Assembly: GCA_003218515.1 (NCBI GenBank)
Contig: QHNT01000265.1
Location: 1-33,233, forward strand
From: Verrucomicrobiota bacterium
Lineage (GTDB): Bacteria > Verrucomicrobiota > Verrucomicrobiia > Limisphaerales > AV2
DNA length: 33,233 nucleotides
Direction of reading: 5' to 3'
Shown: piece by piece, positions 10,169 to 17,723 of the stretch
Layout: each line of letters begins with the position of its first letter
How positions within the stretch are numbered: the stretch's first letter is position 1
Notes under the pieces: generated by a model
The model's database searches: none
Seen by the model: the letters and a program-made list of their open reading frames with translations, nothing else
Told to the model about the DNA's origin: nothing
Program-made: the position numbers and the translations under genes

Positions 10169-10909
10169 ATGAAACCGGCTTCGTCGTCTCAAGCGCGCGC
10201 CGCAGCAGGGTGCGGTCGCGGCAGCGCTTTCACCTTAATCGAGCTATTGGTGGTGAGTGCGATCATCGCTATTCTCGCAGGAATGCTGCTCCCGGCACTG
10301 GCCGGGGCGAAATCAAAGTCCTATCAGGCTTATTGTCTCAATAATGAACGGCAGATCGGTCTGGCTATTGCAATGTATGCCTCCGATTACAGTGACCGCT
10401 TTCCGCTATGCAAAAACTGGGGGCGGGCCTGGGGAAATGCTGTGGCGATCAGGAAAGACGATAAGTGGATGCCAGAGCTGCTCGAGCCGTACCTTATCAA
10501 AAATTACGCCCGACCGACGAACTACACCGCCAAAACGGTCAGGGAACCTCCTCGAAGCACGTTTACTTGTCCTTCAGGAATTCGGACTTGGGAGCCCGAC
10601 GCGGGCTGGACCGGGCAGTTCGCCATAATGAATGATCATGTCAGTTACGTTTGGATGCACGTTTACTGGCGGACAAATGGGACCCATGAACTCAACAAGC
10701 CGGTAAGCGGCAGGCCAACGGGCCAGGTAGTGAATCCCTCGCGCGCTGTTCTCGTCTGGGACATGCCGTACTGGCGGCGCGAACACTCTGCGCATCCCAA
10801 GGGCATCAACCTCCTTTTCGCCGATGCGCATTCCGGTTTTAATGCGCTCGATCCAAAGGAATACGATTGGTACTTCAACCACAGCCGGCAGGGTTGGGAT
10901 GAGCCTTAG
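10169..10909 (+). CDS. Prepilin-type (type II pseudopilin-like) protein, DUF1559-like C-terminus
   Basis: 246 aa from ATG 10169, chosen because the class III signal sits right after it; an AGGATCGGAAG ribosome site precedes. Residues about 22-50 hold the N-methylation motif [11 protein letters not shown] and a hydrophobic helix; the residue before the Phe is Ala and not the usual Gly. The body carries a periplasmic head with [18 protein letters not shown], and the C-terminus has [15 protein letters not shown], the pattern seen in the very abundant DUF1559-like pseudopilins of Planctomycetes and Verrucomicrobia. It is probably cotranscribed with the FN3 protein upstream. Its stop codon overlaps that of the convergent C39 peptidase gene (TTAG at 10906-10909). 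The function of this family is unknown. Confidence 0.88.
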   Translation: MKPASSSQARAAAGCGRGSAFTLIELLVVSAIIAILAGMLLPALAGAKSKSYQAYCLNNERQIGLAIAMYASDYSDRFPLCKNWGRAWGNAVAIRKDDKWMPELLEPYLIKNYARPTNYTAKTVREPPRSTFTCPSGIRTWEPDAGWTGQFAIMNDHVSYVWMHVYWRTNGTHELNKPVSGRPTGQVVNPSRAVLVWDMPYWRREHSAHPKGINLLFADAHSGFNALDPKEYDWYFNHSRQGWDEP

Positions 10910-12030
10910 TGGTCCGTTTCAAATTCTGCCTTGCATGAATCCCAATGCCCAAACCGGTCGTCAGGAATGTTCGCGCCTTGCGGGTAGATCAAATAAACGG
11001 TGTTCTGCGAGCGGGCCCAGGCTTTCACAAGATTTTCCCGCGGATAGACACGCCGGATTTGCTGCCGCGTTCCAGGATCGTTGACGATGACATCGCCTTT
11101 TTCGGTGAAACCAACACAGACCACGAGGTGGCCGTCCGGGCCTTCGCGCGGCGGCGCGCCCTTCAACACGGTGTTGGCGACCGACACTGCGACCGGGATG
11201 CCGCTGGCAATCCAATCCTCCAACTCCGACACATCGCTGAAGCGACTGACGTAAGCGCGCATCCGCGAAAAGGAGCCGGCGTAAGCCATGTTGAACGGCC
11301 AGTTGCCTGTGCCGGGCCAGTTCGGGTCAAAGACCTCTTTGGCCACTTCGGGCACGGCCTGATTCAGTTCCGGGCGATTTGATTTGTTCGCCCAGTACGC
11401 CAGCATCATCGATGTGCTCGTGGGACTGCACCACGATTGTTCGCCTTCGGGAAAGTCCAGTTGCGATCGTTCCGGCACGGCAATGGACTTTCCCCACGCC
11501 GCGCGGTTTGGCGGCAGCACCGGCGCCTCATACTTCTTGTCCGCAAAGGAGAGCCCCAGGAATTTTAAAGGCGGCGGCTGGACGTTCCCGGCGCCGCTCA
11601 AAATCAGTCTTATCCGGACGCGGTCGCACGGCGCTTTCAGCGCCAGCGTGTCGGTCAAAACTTCAGCGTCGTTGTCTTTTTGATCTTTAACGCTCATGCG
11701 GCGACGATCGTCCGCGGCGCCCGACCAGATTCCCATCGTGTAGAATCTGGTCGAATGCGCGGGATAAATCGCGCGTGTCTCAATTTTGAGGACGACGCCT
11801 TTGGGCAGGTCCGCGTTCCAAGAGACGACCAATTCATCCCACTTGATTTGGGTAGCCATTTCCGCTGAAACAAACTCGCTTTCGTCCGGCGACTCGCCTC
11901 TTCCTTTTGTGAATTCGGAGAAGTTGGTCAAGCCGATGAATTGCCGTCCATAGTGCGGCGAGTCGGCCAAGGTCAGCCGTGACCAAAGGAAAAAGAAGAT
12001 GAATAAAGAGGAGGAGAAGTTGAATGTCAT
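10906..12030 (-). CDS. Secreted C39-like cysteine peptidase
   Basis: 374 aa from ATG 12030. A longer frame upstream exists but lies in the wrong frame of the rhomboid gene and has no leader. Residues 1-22 are a Sec signal ([20 protein letters not shown]). Residues about 25-170 are an uncharacterised beta-rich domain. Residues about 185-360 form a peptidase C39_2-type papain-like domain with Cys201 ([10 protein letters not shown]), His301 ([10 protein letters not shown]) and Asp318 (VNDPG). C39 enzymes cut leader peptides or act in the periplasm; the target here is unknown. It starts 29 nt after the rhomboid gene's stop, which implies an operon of two proteases. Confidence 0.85.
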   Translation of the reverse strand: MTFNFSSSLFIFFFLWSRLTLADSPHYGRQFIGLTNFSEFTKGRGESPDESEFVSAEMATQIKWDELVVSWNADLPKGVVLKIETRAIYPAHSTRFYTMGIWSGAADDRRRMSVKDQKDNDAEVLTDTLALKAPCDRVRIRLILSGAGNVQPPPLKFLGLSFADKKYEAPVLPPNRAAWGKSIAVPERSQLDFPEGEQSWCSPTSTSMMLAYWANKSNRPELNQAVPEVAKEVFDPNWPGTGNWPFNMAYAGSFSRMRAYVSRFSDVSELEDWIASGIPVAVSVANTVLKGAPPREGPDGHLVVCVGFTEKGDVIVNDPGTRQQIRRVYPRENLVKAWARSQNTVYLIYPQGANIPDDRFGHWDSCKAEFETDH

Positions 12031-12059
12031 ATTCACAACAAAGGAACGGCCGCCGAATC

Positions 12060-12953
12060 TCAGCGTGGCGGCGGAACGTGCAGCAAGGCGAGCATCCAGG
12101 TCAAAGCCACCAGAGCTGCCAAAAGCGCTCCACAAACGGCGTTGGCAGCCGGGCCCAACAGTTTTTTCTGCGGGATCAATGTCATCGCAGCGCCGAGAAT
12201 CAGCCCGCAACCAAAACCGCCAAGATGAGCGACGACGTCGCTGGCCGGATCGAGCCCAAGCAGTGTGAACAGCATGACTCCACCGAAAATGCCGCCGGTG
12301 ATATATCTCCAGGACATGGGGTTGTTGAGCTGGAGAGAAAGCGATTGCATGGTCAGAAGGCCGAGTCCACCCATGACCATGCCGGAAGCGCCAAGACCAG
12401 TACCCAGGTGCGCGTGGAAAAACAGACCGGCAACATTTCCTCCGACGCCGGCCAGATAGGCCGCCAACAACGCGCAGGCGGGACCGTAACGGCCCATCGC
12501 CAACCCGAACACCGGAAATCCAATGGCCACGTTCGCCATGAGGTGGGCCAGGTCGAAATGGAGCATCGTCGCGGTAAAAAGTCGCCACCATGCCCCGCTT
12601 GCCACAGCGCTTCCTTCCATAACGCCGACGGACTTCAAGTGCGATCCCGAAACGTGGTTCAACCAATGAAAGAGCGCGAGCAGCAGGCACCACGCGACTG
12701 CGCCCCAGTGGAAAGTAACTTGCGGCCAGGACATCTTTTGCCGCCAGTGCCAGCCACGGTTTTCGAGTTGGTACTGGCGTAAGGCTGCCAGCGCGCGGGC
12801 GTGGTCCTGGGGTTCGACCAAAAGCGTCCAACCGCTTTCGGATTGCGCGACGACGGACTCGATTCCCTGGCTGAGCAGCACCAGACTCCAGTCCATGGCC
12901 TGCTGTCGATGGCGCGCCCGGAAGACCAGGTGGGTGGATTCCGCGCTTGTCAT
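12060..12953 (-). CDS. Rhomboid-family intramembrane serine protease
   Basis: 297 aa. An N-terminal cytosolic domain (about 1-70) resembles the small DUF2007-type signal-transducing fold and precedes at least six membrane helices. Conserved rhomboid residues are present: His137 and Asn141 (HLMAN), catalytic Ser190 in GLGASGM and His243 in VAHLGGFGCG. The spacing Ser-His of 53 matches E. coli GlpG. The family cleaves transmembrane substrates within the inner membrane. It is the first gene of a pair with the secreted C39-like peptidase and is divergent from the unknown gene at 13219. Confidence 0.92.
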   Translation of the reverse strand: MTSAESTHLVFRARHRQQAMDWSLVLLSQGIESVVAQSESGWTLLVEPQDHARALAALRQYQLENRGWHWRQKMSWPQVTFHWGAVAWCLLLALFHWLNHVSGSHLKSVGVMEGSAVASGAWWRLFTATMLHFDLAHLMANVAIGFPVFGLAMGRYGPACALLAAYLAGVGGNVAGLFFHAHLGTGLGASGMVMGGLGLLTMQSLSLQLNNPMSWRYITGGIFGGVMLFTLLGLDPASDVVAHLGGFGCGLILGAAMTLIPQKKLLGPAANAVCGALLAALVALTWMLALLHVPPPR

Positions 12954-13218
12954 GCGAAGCCGAATCTGCTATTGGTCTGCAACAACATCTGCTGTTTTGG
13001 ATTGAAAATAGGTCTTGGCGCGCAATTGGCAATGTCCGATTGGCAACGCCCCGGTATTTTCTCCCGTCGATCCTCGAACCGCCCGCCCTTCTCATTCCAC
13101 CGGCTGGAACCGATTATGCTTTGAATTATTGCGACGTGGAAACGCGTCGAAGCTTTTGCCAGAAACGCGTGGTTGGCCGCGTTATAGTGTCTTAATTAAG
13201 AATGGCGAAGATGCGAGT

Positions 13219-13947
13219 ATGAATGTGATTCAACCCAACTGCCGGATCCAGTTCACGGCTGAAGACGTTGAGTTCATCGTGTCGGTGCTCGGTTCCAAAG
13301 CCGGGGCGACGGAGACTTTGACGCGGCTGCTGGGGGACGAGGAGACGCGCGACCTGATTCTGGACGACGAAGCGTTGTTCCGGGCGGTTCTGGAGCAGCG
13401 CGCCTGCCTGCGGATTTCAACTCACTTTTATTTTTACGTGCTCGTTCGCCACGTGTTCAAACGTTCCGGCATCGAAGACCGCGTCGTGGCGGACTACGTG
13501 GCCGAAGTGCTGGCGGAATATTCGCGGATTGAAAACACGCGCTGCGTCGTGCGGGCCAGACCCGAACCGCTGGACAGCTTTTTTGAAATGTTGACGGCGC
13601 TGCAGACGGCGGACGACCACGCCAGCTTCTACATTCGAACCCACGTCGGAAACCATTCGCTCTTTCTTTCCGGCGTTTTTCCGGAACGCATACGTTACCG
13701 GGCGGAACACAAGGGCGCGCCGGACCTGAAATATTACGAAGAACTGGGCCGTGCCAACTACCGCGTGGCCGGTGATCATCGGCTCGCTCGCAAATACGAT
13801 TTGGCGACCGTCTTCAACACGCTCGCCGAGCGCTTCAAAGCAACGCGATTGGCGCTGAACGAACTCACCGACCGGCTGCTTTCATTGGGGGACTCGAGCC
13901 TGTCGGTCGATGCGATGATTTCACGCGTTTGTTCCGGCGTGTGGTGA
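13219..13947 (+). CDS. Conserved-looking protein of unknown function
   Basis: 242 aa from ATG 13219. The frame is open back to 13015, but the upstream part looks non-coding. The protein is soluble and helical, without a signal or membrane segment. Noticeable segments are a FTAEDVEFIVSVLG start, an LRISTHFYFYVLVRHVFKRS block, HASFYIRTHVGNHSLFLSGV in the middle and a helical C-terminus. I do not recognise the family. It is convergent with the HAD gene and their coding frames overlap by 172 bp (13776-13947). Confidence 0.75.
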   Translation: MNVIQPNCRIQFTAEDVEFIVSVLGSKAGATETLTRLLGDEETRDLILDDEALFRAVLEQRACLRISTHFYFYVLVRHVFKRSGIEDRVVADYVAEVLAEYSRIENTRCVVRARPEPLDSFFEMLTALQTADDHASFYIRTHVGNHSLFLSGVFPERIRYRAEHKGAPDLKYYEELGRANYRVAGDHRLARKYDLATVFNTLAERFKATRLALNELTDRLLSLGDSSLSVDAMISRVCSGVW

Positions 13948-14501
13948 ACGAACGCACGCCACCCTCGCGCTGTTCCCGCAGCCACGTTTTCCGCGCGGTC
14001 GTCGAAATAAAGAAGATCGGTCCCGCGGAGGCCGGTTTGTCGCTCGACGACTTCGTATAGCCGCCCGTCCGGCTTCATCGCGCCGTGCTTGTAGGACAAA
14101 ATGTAATCGTTGAATTGGCTGAAGAACGGAAAGCGGCCGCGAAGGTGGCTGATCGCCAGTTCGTTGGTGTTCGAGAAGATGTAGGTTGGGACGCCACGCT
14201 GGCGCAGCTCGGCGTTCAGTTTTACCATCGGCTCGATCGTGGTGAAAATGTCGGCAAAGAATTCGCTGAACTCTTCGATGGTTCCGCGAAATCCGGTGGC
14301 CGCTCGCACTTCGGCGAAAAACTGCTCCTGGCTGACTTGTCCGGTCTCGAACCGAAAGAGCAGGGGGGAATGGTCGATGAATTCCTGCACTGCTTTCGCA
14401 GACACCCGGCCGCGGGCCGCGATTCTCCGGCCGGCGATGCTGTAATCGAAATCCACGAGGACTTTGCCGAGATCGAAAATGACTGCTTTGGGTTTCGTCA
14501 T
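13776..14501 (-). CDS. HAD-IA hydrolase (YihX-type) with C-terminal extension
   Basis: 241 aa. Motif I is IFDLGKVLVDFD (nucleophile Asp10), the cap is helical, motif II is YIFSNTNE, and the lysine/acidic motif is MKPDGRLYE followed by LLYFDDRAENV. The family dephosphorylates small sugar phosphates or nucleotides; the substrate is not determined. The HAD fold is complete by about residue 195 (HHTPEQTREII). The last 45 residues are Ser/Arg-rich, do not look like a domain, and are read antisense through the end of the 13219 gene. Loss of an ancestral stop is likely. The start lies 2 nt after the recR stop, so it closes the dnaX-ebfC-recR operon. Confidence 0.85.
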   Translation of the reverse strand: MTKPKAVIFDLGKVLVDFDYSIAGRRIAARGRVSAKAVQEFIDHSPLLFRFETGQVSQEQFFAEVRAATGFRGTIEEFSEFFADIFTTIEPMVKLNAELRQRGVPTYIFSNTNELAISHLRGRFPFFSQFNDYILSYKHGAMKPDGRLYEVVERQTGLRGTDLLYFDDRAENVAAGTARGWRAFVHHTPEQTREIIASTDRLESPNESSRSVSSFSANRVALKRSASVLKTVAKSYLRASR

Positions 14502-14503
14502 GG

Positions 14504-15058
14504 TCAGTGAATTTCACGCCGGCCTTCGAGCGCCCGGCTCAGCGTCAATTCGTCCGCAAATTCCAGCCCGCTTCCAGCCGGCAGACCGTGCGCGATGCGG
14601 GTGGTCTTGACTCCCGTTCCGGCAAATCGCTTGGCCAGATAAAAACTCGTGGCATCGCCTTCCACGTCTGTTCCCAGGGCAATGATGATTTCTTTGATGG
14701 TCTCCTTTCTCAGCCGGGTTTCGAGGTCGGCAATCCGCAAATCTTCCGGGCCGACGCCGTTCAACGGGGAAATCTTACCGGCGAGCACGTGGTATTTGCC
14801 GTGATAGGTTCCGGATTTTTCGATGCTGATGATGTCCACCGGCTGTTCCACCAGGCAGATCAGCGAGGCGTCCCGACGCGGATCGGAACAGATGTTGCAG
14901 GGCTGCACTTCTGTGAGCGCGCCGCACGTCCGGCAGGTTTGAATCCGTTCTCGAGCGACAAGGATCGCCTGCGCCAGTTGCCGGACCGACTCGGCCTCGG
15001 TCTGCACCAGATGAAGCGCGATTCGCTCGGCCGAGCGCGGTGAGCCGGGGCCATTCAT
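14504..15058 (-). CDS. recR: Recombination mediator RecR, N-terminally shortened
   Basis: 184 aa; RecR is usually about 198. The zinc finger is intact (Cys42, Cys45, Cys54, Cys57), the Toprim domain follows (LICLVEQPVDIISIEKSG, LNGVGPEDL), and the C-terminal signature is SRIAHG-like (TTRIAHGLPAGSGLEF). RecR with RecO/RecF loads RecA at gaps. The usual N-terminal helix and first half of the helix-hairpin-helix (typically ...LPGIGPRSAERIA) are reduced to MNGPGSPRSAERIA. An in-frame TGA lies three codons upstream of the ATG, and an 8-bp tandem repeat sits in the place of the missing sequence. It sits downstream of ebfC as in many bacteria. Confidence 0.9.
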   Translation of the reverse strand: MNGPGSPRSAERIALHLVQTEAESVRQLAQAILVARERIQTCRTCGALTEVQPCNICSDPRRDASLICLVEQPVDIISIEKSGTYHGKYHVLAGKISPLNGVGPEDLRIADLETRLRKETIKEIIIALGTDVEGDATSFYLAKRFAGTGVKTTRIAHGLPAGSGLEFADELTLSRALEGRREIH

Positions 15059-15063
15059 GACCG

Positions 15064-15095
15064 TTCAACGCTTCAACGCTTCAGCGCTTTAACGC
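15064..15095. repeat. 8-bp tandem repeat between ebfC and recR
   Basis: On the plus strand TTCAACGC is repeated about four times (TTCAACGC, TTCAACGC, TTCAGCGC, TTTAACGC). It directly abuts the shortened 5' end of recR. Confidence 0.85.
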
Positions 15096-15109
15096 ATTGA
15101 CCCGGCGTG

Positions 15110-15421
15110 TCACATCAGACCGGGCAGGCTGAAACCGGACGTTACTTTGCCCATTTCCGCGGTGGAAATCTCCTTGGCCTGGCTTAGGGCATTGTTGGCG
15201 GCGGTGAGAATCATGTCTTCGAGCAACTGGGCGTCGTTCGCATTGATCGCTTGCGGATCAATTTTGATCGAGGCAATCGTGCCATCGCACCTGGCCACGA
15301 CCTTGACCGCGCCACCGCCGCTGGTGGCTTCGACCGTGCGCGCGGCAAGTTGCGCCTGCACCGCTTCCATCTGCCGCTGAATGCGCGCGGCTTGCTTCAT
15401 CAATTTGCCGACACCAGACAT
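15110..15421 (-). CDS. ebfC: YbaB/EbfC nucleoid-associated protein
   Basis: 103 aa, standard length. The N-terminal helix (MSGVGKLMKQAARIQRQMEA) and the central strand-rich part (GGGAVKVVARCDGTIASIKI) followed by LLEDMILTAANNALSQAKE match the YbaB/EbfC family, which binds DNA as a dimer and is encoded between dnaX and recR in very many bacteria. It starts 29 nt after the dnaX stop and precedes recR by 51 nt. No oddities within the protein. Confidence 0.95.
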   Translation of the reverse strand: MSGVGKLMKQAARIQRQMEAVQAQLAARTVEATSGGGAVKVVARCDGTIASIKIDPQAINANDAQLLEDMILTAANNALSQAKEISTAEMGKVTSGFSLPGLM

Positions 15422-15450
15422 GCTGAAATTGGTTGGTTGAGGGTTGAGGG

Positions 15451-17250
15451 TCAGGCGCGGACTTCAATAATCTGTCCTTTGAAAATTTCGAGCGCCTTTT
15501 GAATCAACGGATCGTTCTTGAAATCCTCCTGGTTGAAAGGACCCGGACCAGGCTTGGGCTTGTCCTGTGACGGAACTGCTCTTTCTTCGGCCCCTTTGGG
15601 CGCGGCGGGAGCCGCGGCAGCCGTTGCCGACGGAGAAGCGGGTTCAACCGGGGGCTCGGCAGGGCGAGGGCGATTCGCGCGCGCTTCGGCCCTGACAAAT
15701 TTGACCTGCGCGTCGGAAAAACCGAACTCGCTCAATTTCGTTTGAATGAGCGTCCGGTTCTTCGCGTTGTCCACCAGTTGGAGATGGTCGGCAAATTCCG
15801 GGTCAAAACCGATGGTCAAAAGGTTCTGGTCGAACAAAACCGGATGCGCTTCGAGCAAATAACTGCGCGTGAACGGACTCGCGCGCCCGACGGCATCGAC
15901 GACCTGGTGCCAGAGCCGCTCCAGCTCGCCATCGCTACCGGCACTCATGTTTGTGGCGGCCAGCGAGGCGGTCGTGCGCGTGGATTCGAGGCTGGCAGGT
16001 TCGGTCGAGGCAGCGGCGCGACCGGCCGCGCGAACCGGCGGCGGCGCGTTGGGCGGAGGTGCCGGCGTCGGCGCGGGCATTGGGATGGAAACAATTTCGC
16101 GGGCATTGTTGTCCCGGCGCGATTCCTCAAGCCGTTTGAGCACGGTGTCGATGCTCGCCGCGTTGCGCGATTCGATGGCTTTAAGCAGCGCGACTTCAAT
16201 CAAAATTTTCTTCGACACGGCGTCGCGCAGACGAGTTTCGCAATCGGTCAAGACCTCCATGATGCGCGTCAAAGCCTCGGAACCGACGCCGCTGGCTTGT
16301 TCGCCCAGCGACGCGGCCTCGGTTTCTGAAACCTCCAGCAGACGCAGATCGCCGTTTGAAACCTGGAAAATCAGAAGATTGCGGAAATGGTTCAGCAGAT
16401 CGGACAACAGCCGGCCCAGGTCCTTGCCGTGTTTGGCCAATTCGTTCAATTGTCGCAACGAGGTCTCCACTTCGCCGGCCAGAATGGCCCGGGACAAATC
16501 GAGAATCTGGCTCCGCGCCGTGAGGCCGAACATCGAAAGCACATCGCTCTCCTGAATCTTTTCGCCGCAAAAGCTGATGAGTTGGTCGAGCGTGGATTCC
16601 GCGTCGCGCATTCCGCCGTCGGCGCCGCGGGCGATGGCGTGCAGCGCCGCGTCGTCGATCTTCACTTTTTCCTGCTTCGCGATCTGAGCCAGGTGTCTGA
16701 CGATGAGCGCCGCGGGAATCCGGCGCAGGTCGAATCGCTGGCAACGCGAGAGGATCGTCGGCAGGACTTTCTCCGGCTCGGTCGTCGCAAACATGAACTT
16801 CACGTGCCCAGGCGGCTCTTCAAGCGTCTTGAGAAGCGCGTTGAACGCCTCCTTGGTTAACATGTGGACCTCATCGATGATGTAGAGCTTGAACTTCGAC
16901 GTCGCCGGGGCGTATTTGACCGTGTCGCGCAGCTCGCGGATTTCTTCGATGCCGCGGTTGCTGGCGCCGTCGATTTCAATCACGTCCAGCGACCGGCCGT
17001 CGGCAATTTCAAGGCAACGCGGGTCATCGTCGTCGAAGTCAACCTTCGGTCCGCCGGTGCAATTGAGGCACTTGGCGAAAATGCGGGCGATGGTGGTCTT
17101 GCCCGTGCCGCGCGGCCCGCAAAAGAGGTAGGCATGGGCGATACGGCTTTGTTTGATGGCATTGGCAAGCGTCTGCGTGACGTGCTCCTGTCCGACGACG
17201 TCGCTGAACCGCTGCGGCCGATACTTTCGCGCGATGACCTGATAAGACAT
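15451..17250 (-). CDS. dnaX: DNA polymerase III subunit gamma/tau
   Basis: 599 aa, the clamp-loader ATPase of the replisome. Walker A is at 45-52 (GPRGTGKT), Walker B DEVH is at 126-129, and the sensor/arginine-finger region is TILSRCQRF. The C-terminal third has a Pro/Ala-rich linker (about 400-450) and a tau-like end. In the zinc module the first and last cysteines (64 and 79) are kept, but the two middle positions (73 and 76) are Asp in an FDDDDPRC stretch. The ATG at 17250 is preceded by a heptamer repeat array, and ffs lies further upstream on the same strand. No slippery A-run for frameshifting was seen. Confidence 0.96.
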   Translation of the reverse strand: MSYQVIARKYRPQRFSDVVGQEHVTQTLANAIKQSRIAHAYLFCGPRGTGKTTIARIFAKCLNCTGGPKVDFDDDDPRCLEIADGRSLDVIEIDGASNRGIEEIRELRDTVKYAPATSKFKLYIIDEVHMLTKEAFNALLKTLEEPPGHVKFMFATTEPEKVLPTILSRCQRFDLRRIPAALIVRHLAQIAKQEKVKIDDAALHAIARGADGGMRDAESTLDQLISFCGEKIQESDVLSMFGLTARSQILDLSRAILAGEVETSLRQLNELAKHGKDLGRLLSDLLNHFRNLLIFQVSNGDLRLLEVSETEAASLGEQASGVGSEALTRIMEVLTDCETRLRDAVSKKILIEVALLKAIESRNAASIDTVLKRLEESRRDNNAREIVSIPMPAPTPAPPPNAPPPVRAAGRAAASTEPASLESTRTTASLAATNMSAGSDGELERLWHQVVDAVGRASPFTRSYLLEAHPVLFDQNLLTIGFDPEFADHLQLVDNAKNRTLIQTKLSEFGFSDAQVKFVRAEARANRPRPAEPPVEPASPSATAAAAPAAPKGAEERAVPSQDKPKPGPGPFNQEDFKNDPLIQKALEIFKGQIIEVRA

Positions 17251-17253
17251 TTA

Positions 17254-17284
17254 TGATTGACGATTGACGATTGACGATTTACGC
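17254..17284. repeat. Heptamer tandem array (CGATTGA type), left arm
   Basis: TGATTGA, CGATTGA, CGATTGA, CGATTTA follow one another with a 7-bp period, starting 3 bp from the dnaX ATG. The inverted copy is at 17302-17337; together they could form a long imperfect hairpin. Confidence 0.85.
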
Positions 17285-17301
17285 GCCGATTGGTTCTTTG
17301 C

Positions 17302-17337
17302 CATCAATCGTAGATCGTAAATCATAAATCGTAAATG
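17302..17337. repeat. Heptamer tandem array, right arm (inverted)
   Basis: CAATCGT, AGATCGT, AAATCAT, AAATCGT, AAATGGA run with a 7-bp period. The reverse complement matches the left array (ATTTACGATT... ending ...CGATTGATGG). It abuts the 3' end of the SRP RNA. Confidence 0.8.
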
Positions 17338-17340
17338 GAA

Positions 17341-17434
17341 AGCCAGGGTGACCACGGCGGATGCGAAACAAACTGCCGTTGCTGCCTTCCGGCCCTGGCG
17401 GGGTTCGTAAGTCCGCATTCCATGGGCCCTGGCA
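17341..17434 (-). ncRNA. ffs: Signal recognition particle RNA, small bacterial type
   Basis: On the minus strand the conserved domain IV is obvious: GCCAGGGCCGGAAGGCAGCA, which carries the GGAA apical loop and the asymmetric AGCA-type internal loop bound by Ffh. The ends pair as GCCAGGG (17433-17427) with CCCTGGC (17348-17342), giving about 92-94 nt, typical of the 4.5S-type RNA. SRP RNA targets nascent membrane proteins. It is often found near dnaX, as here. Exact ends are uncertain by a few bases. Confidence 0.95.
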
Positions 17435-17723
17435 AAATCGTGTGTGGAAGTTAAGCCGCGAGTTCTGGCCACAGCAAGAATTAAGTGATTGTATTTGTGG
17501 CCCACAGCGCCCACGTGTTTTGCGAAATGAGGCAGGGAGCGGGACGGGAGGCGCTTTTCACACTGCGCCTTTGCCCTGATCCGCGGCTGTCCGACCTCGC
17601 TGGTTCCCTCTCCCCGGAATTTGCTGGCTTTCGCGCGCCAAGGCGCGCAAGCACCTTGACACAGCTCTGTCCAAACTTCATTTTCAATGAACCGTGCGCC
17701 CGAAATTCGGCGATGGGATTTCT

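Larger units (their letters stand above)
17251..17723. other. Divergent intergenic region holding ffs and repeat arrays
   Basis: 473 bp between dnaX (minus) and acnA (plus). It contains two heptamer arrays in inverted orientation (17254-17284 and 17302-17337) and the SRP RNA gene (minus). The part from 17435 to 17723 should carry the ffs and acnA promoters, but I see no clear consensus boxes and no other gene. Confidence 0.7.

Noticed and set aside
12031-13095. Upstream extension of the C39 peptidase frame to give a 729-residue protein
   Set aside because: This part is in another frame of the well-supported rhomboid gene and lacks any signal peptide; the leader and ribosome spacing fit the ATG at 12030.
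17251-17440. Riboswitch or short gene upstream of dnaX
   Set aside because: The conserved GGAA loop segment and pairing ends identify the SRP RNA on the minus strand.
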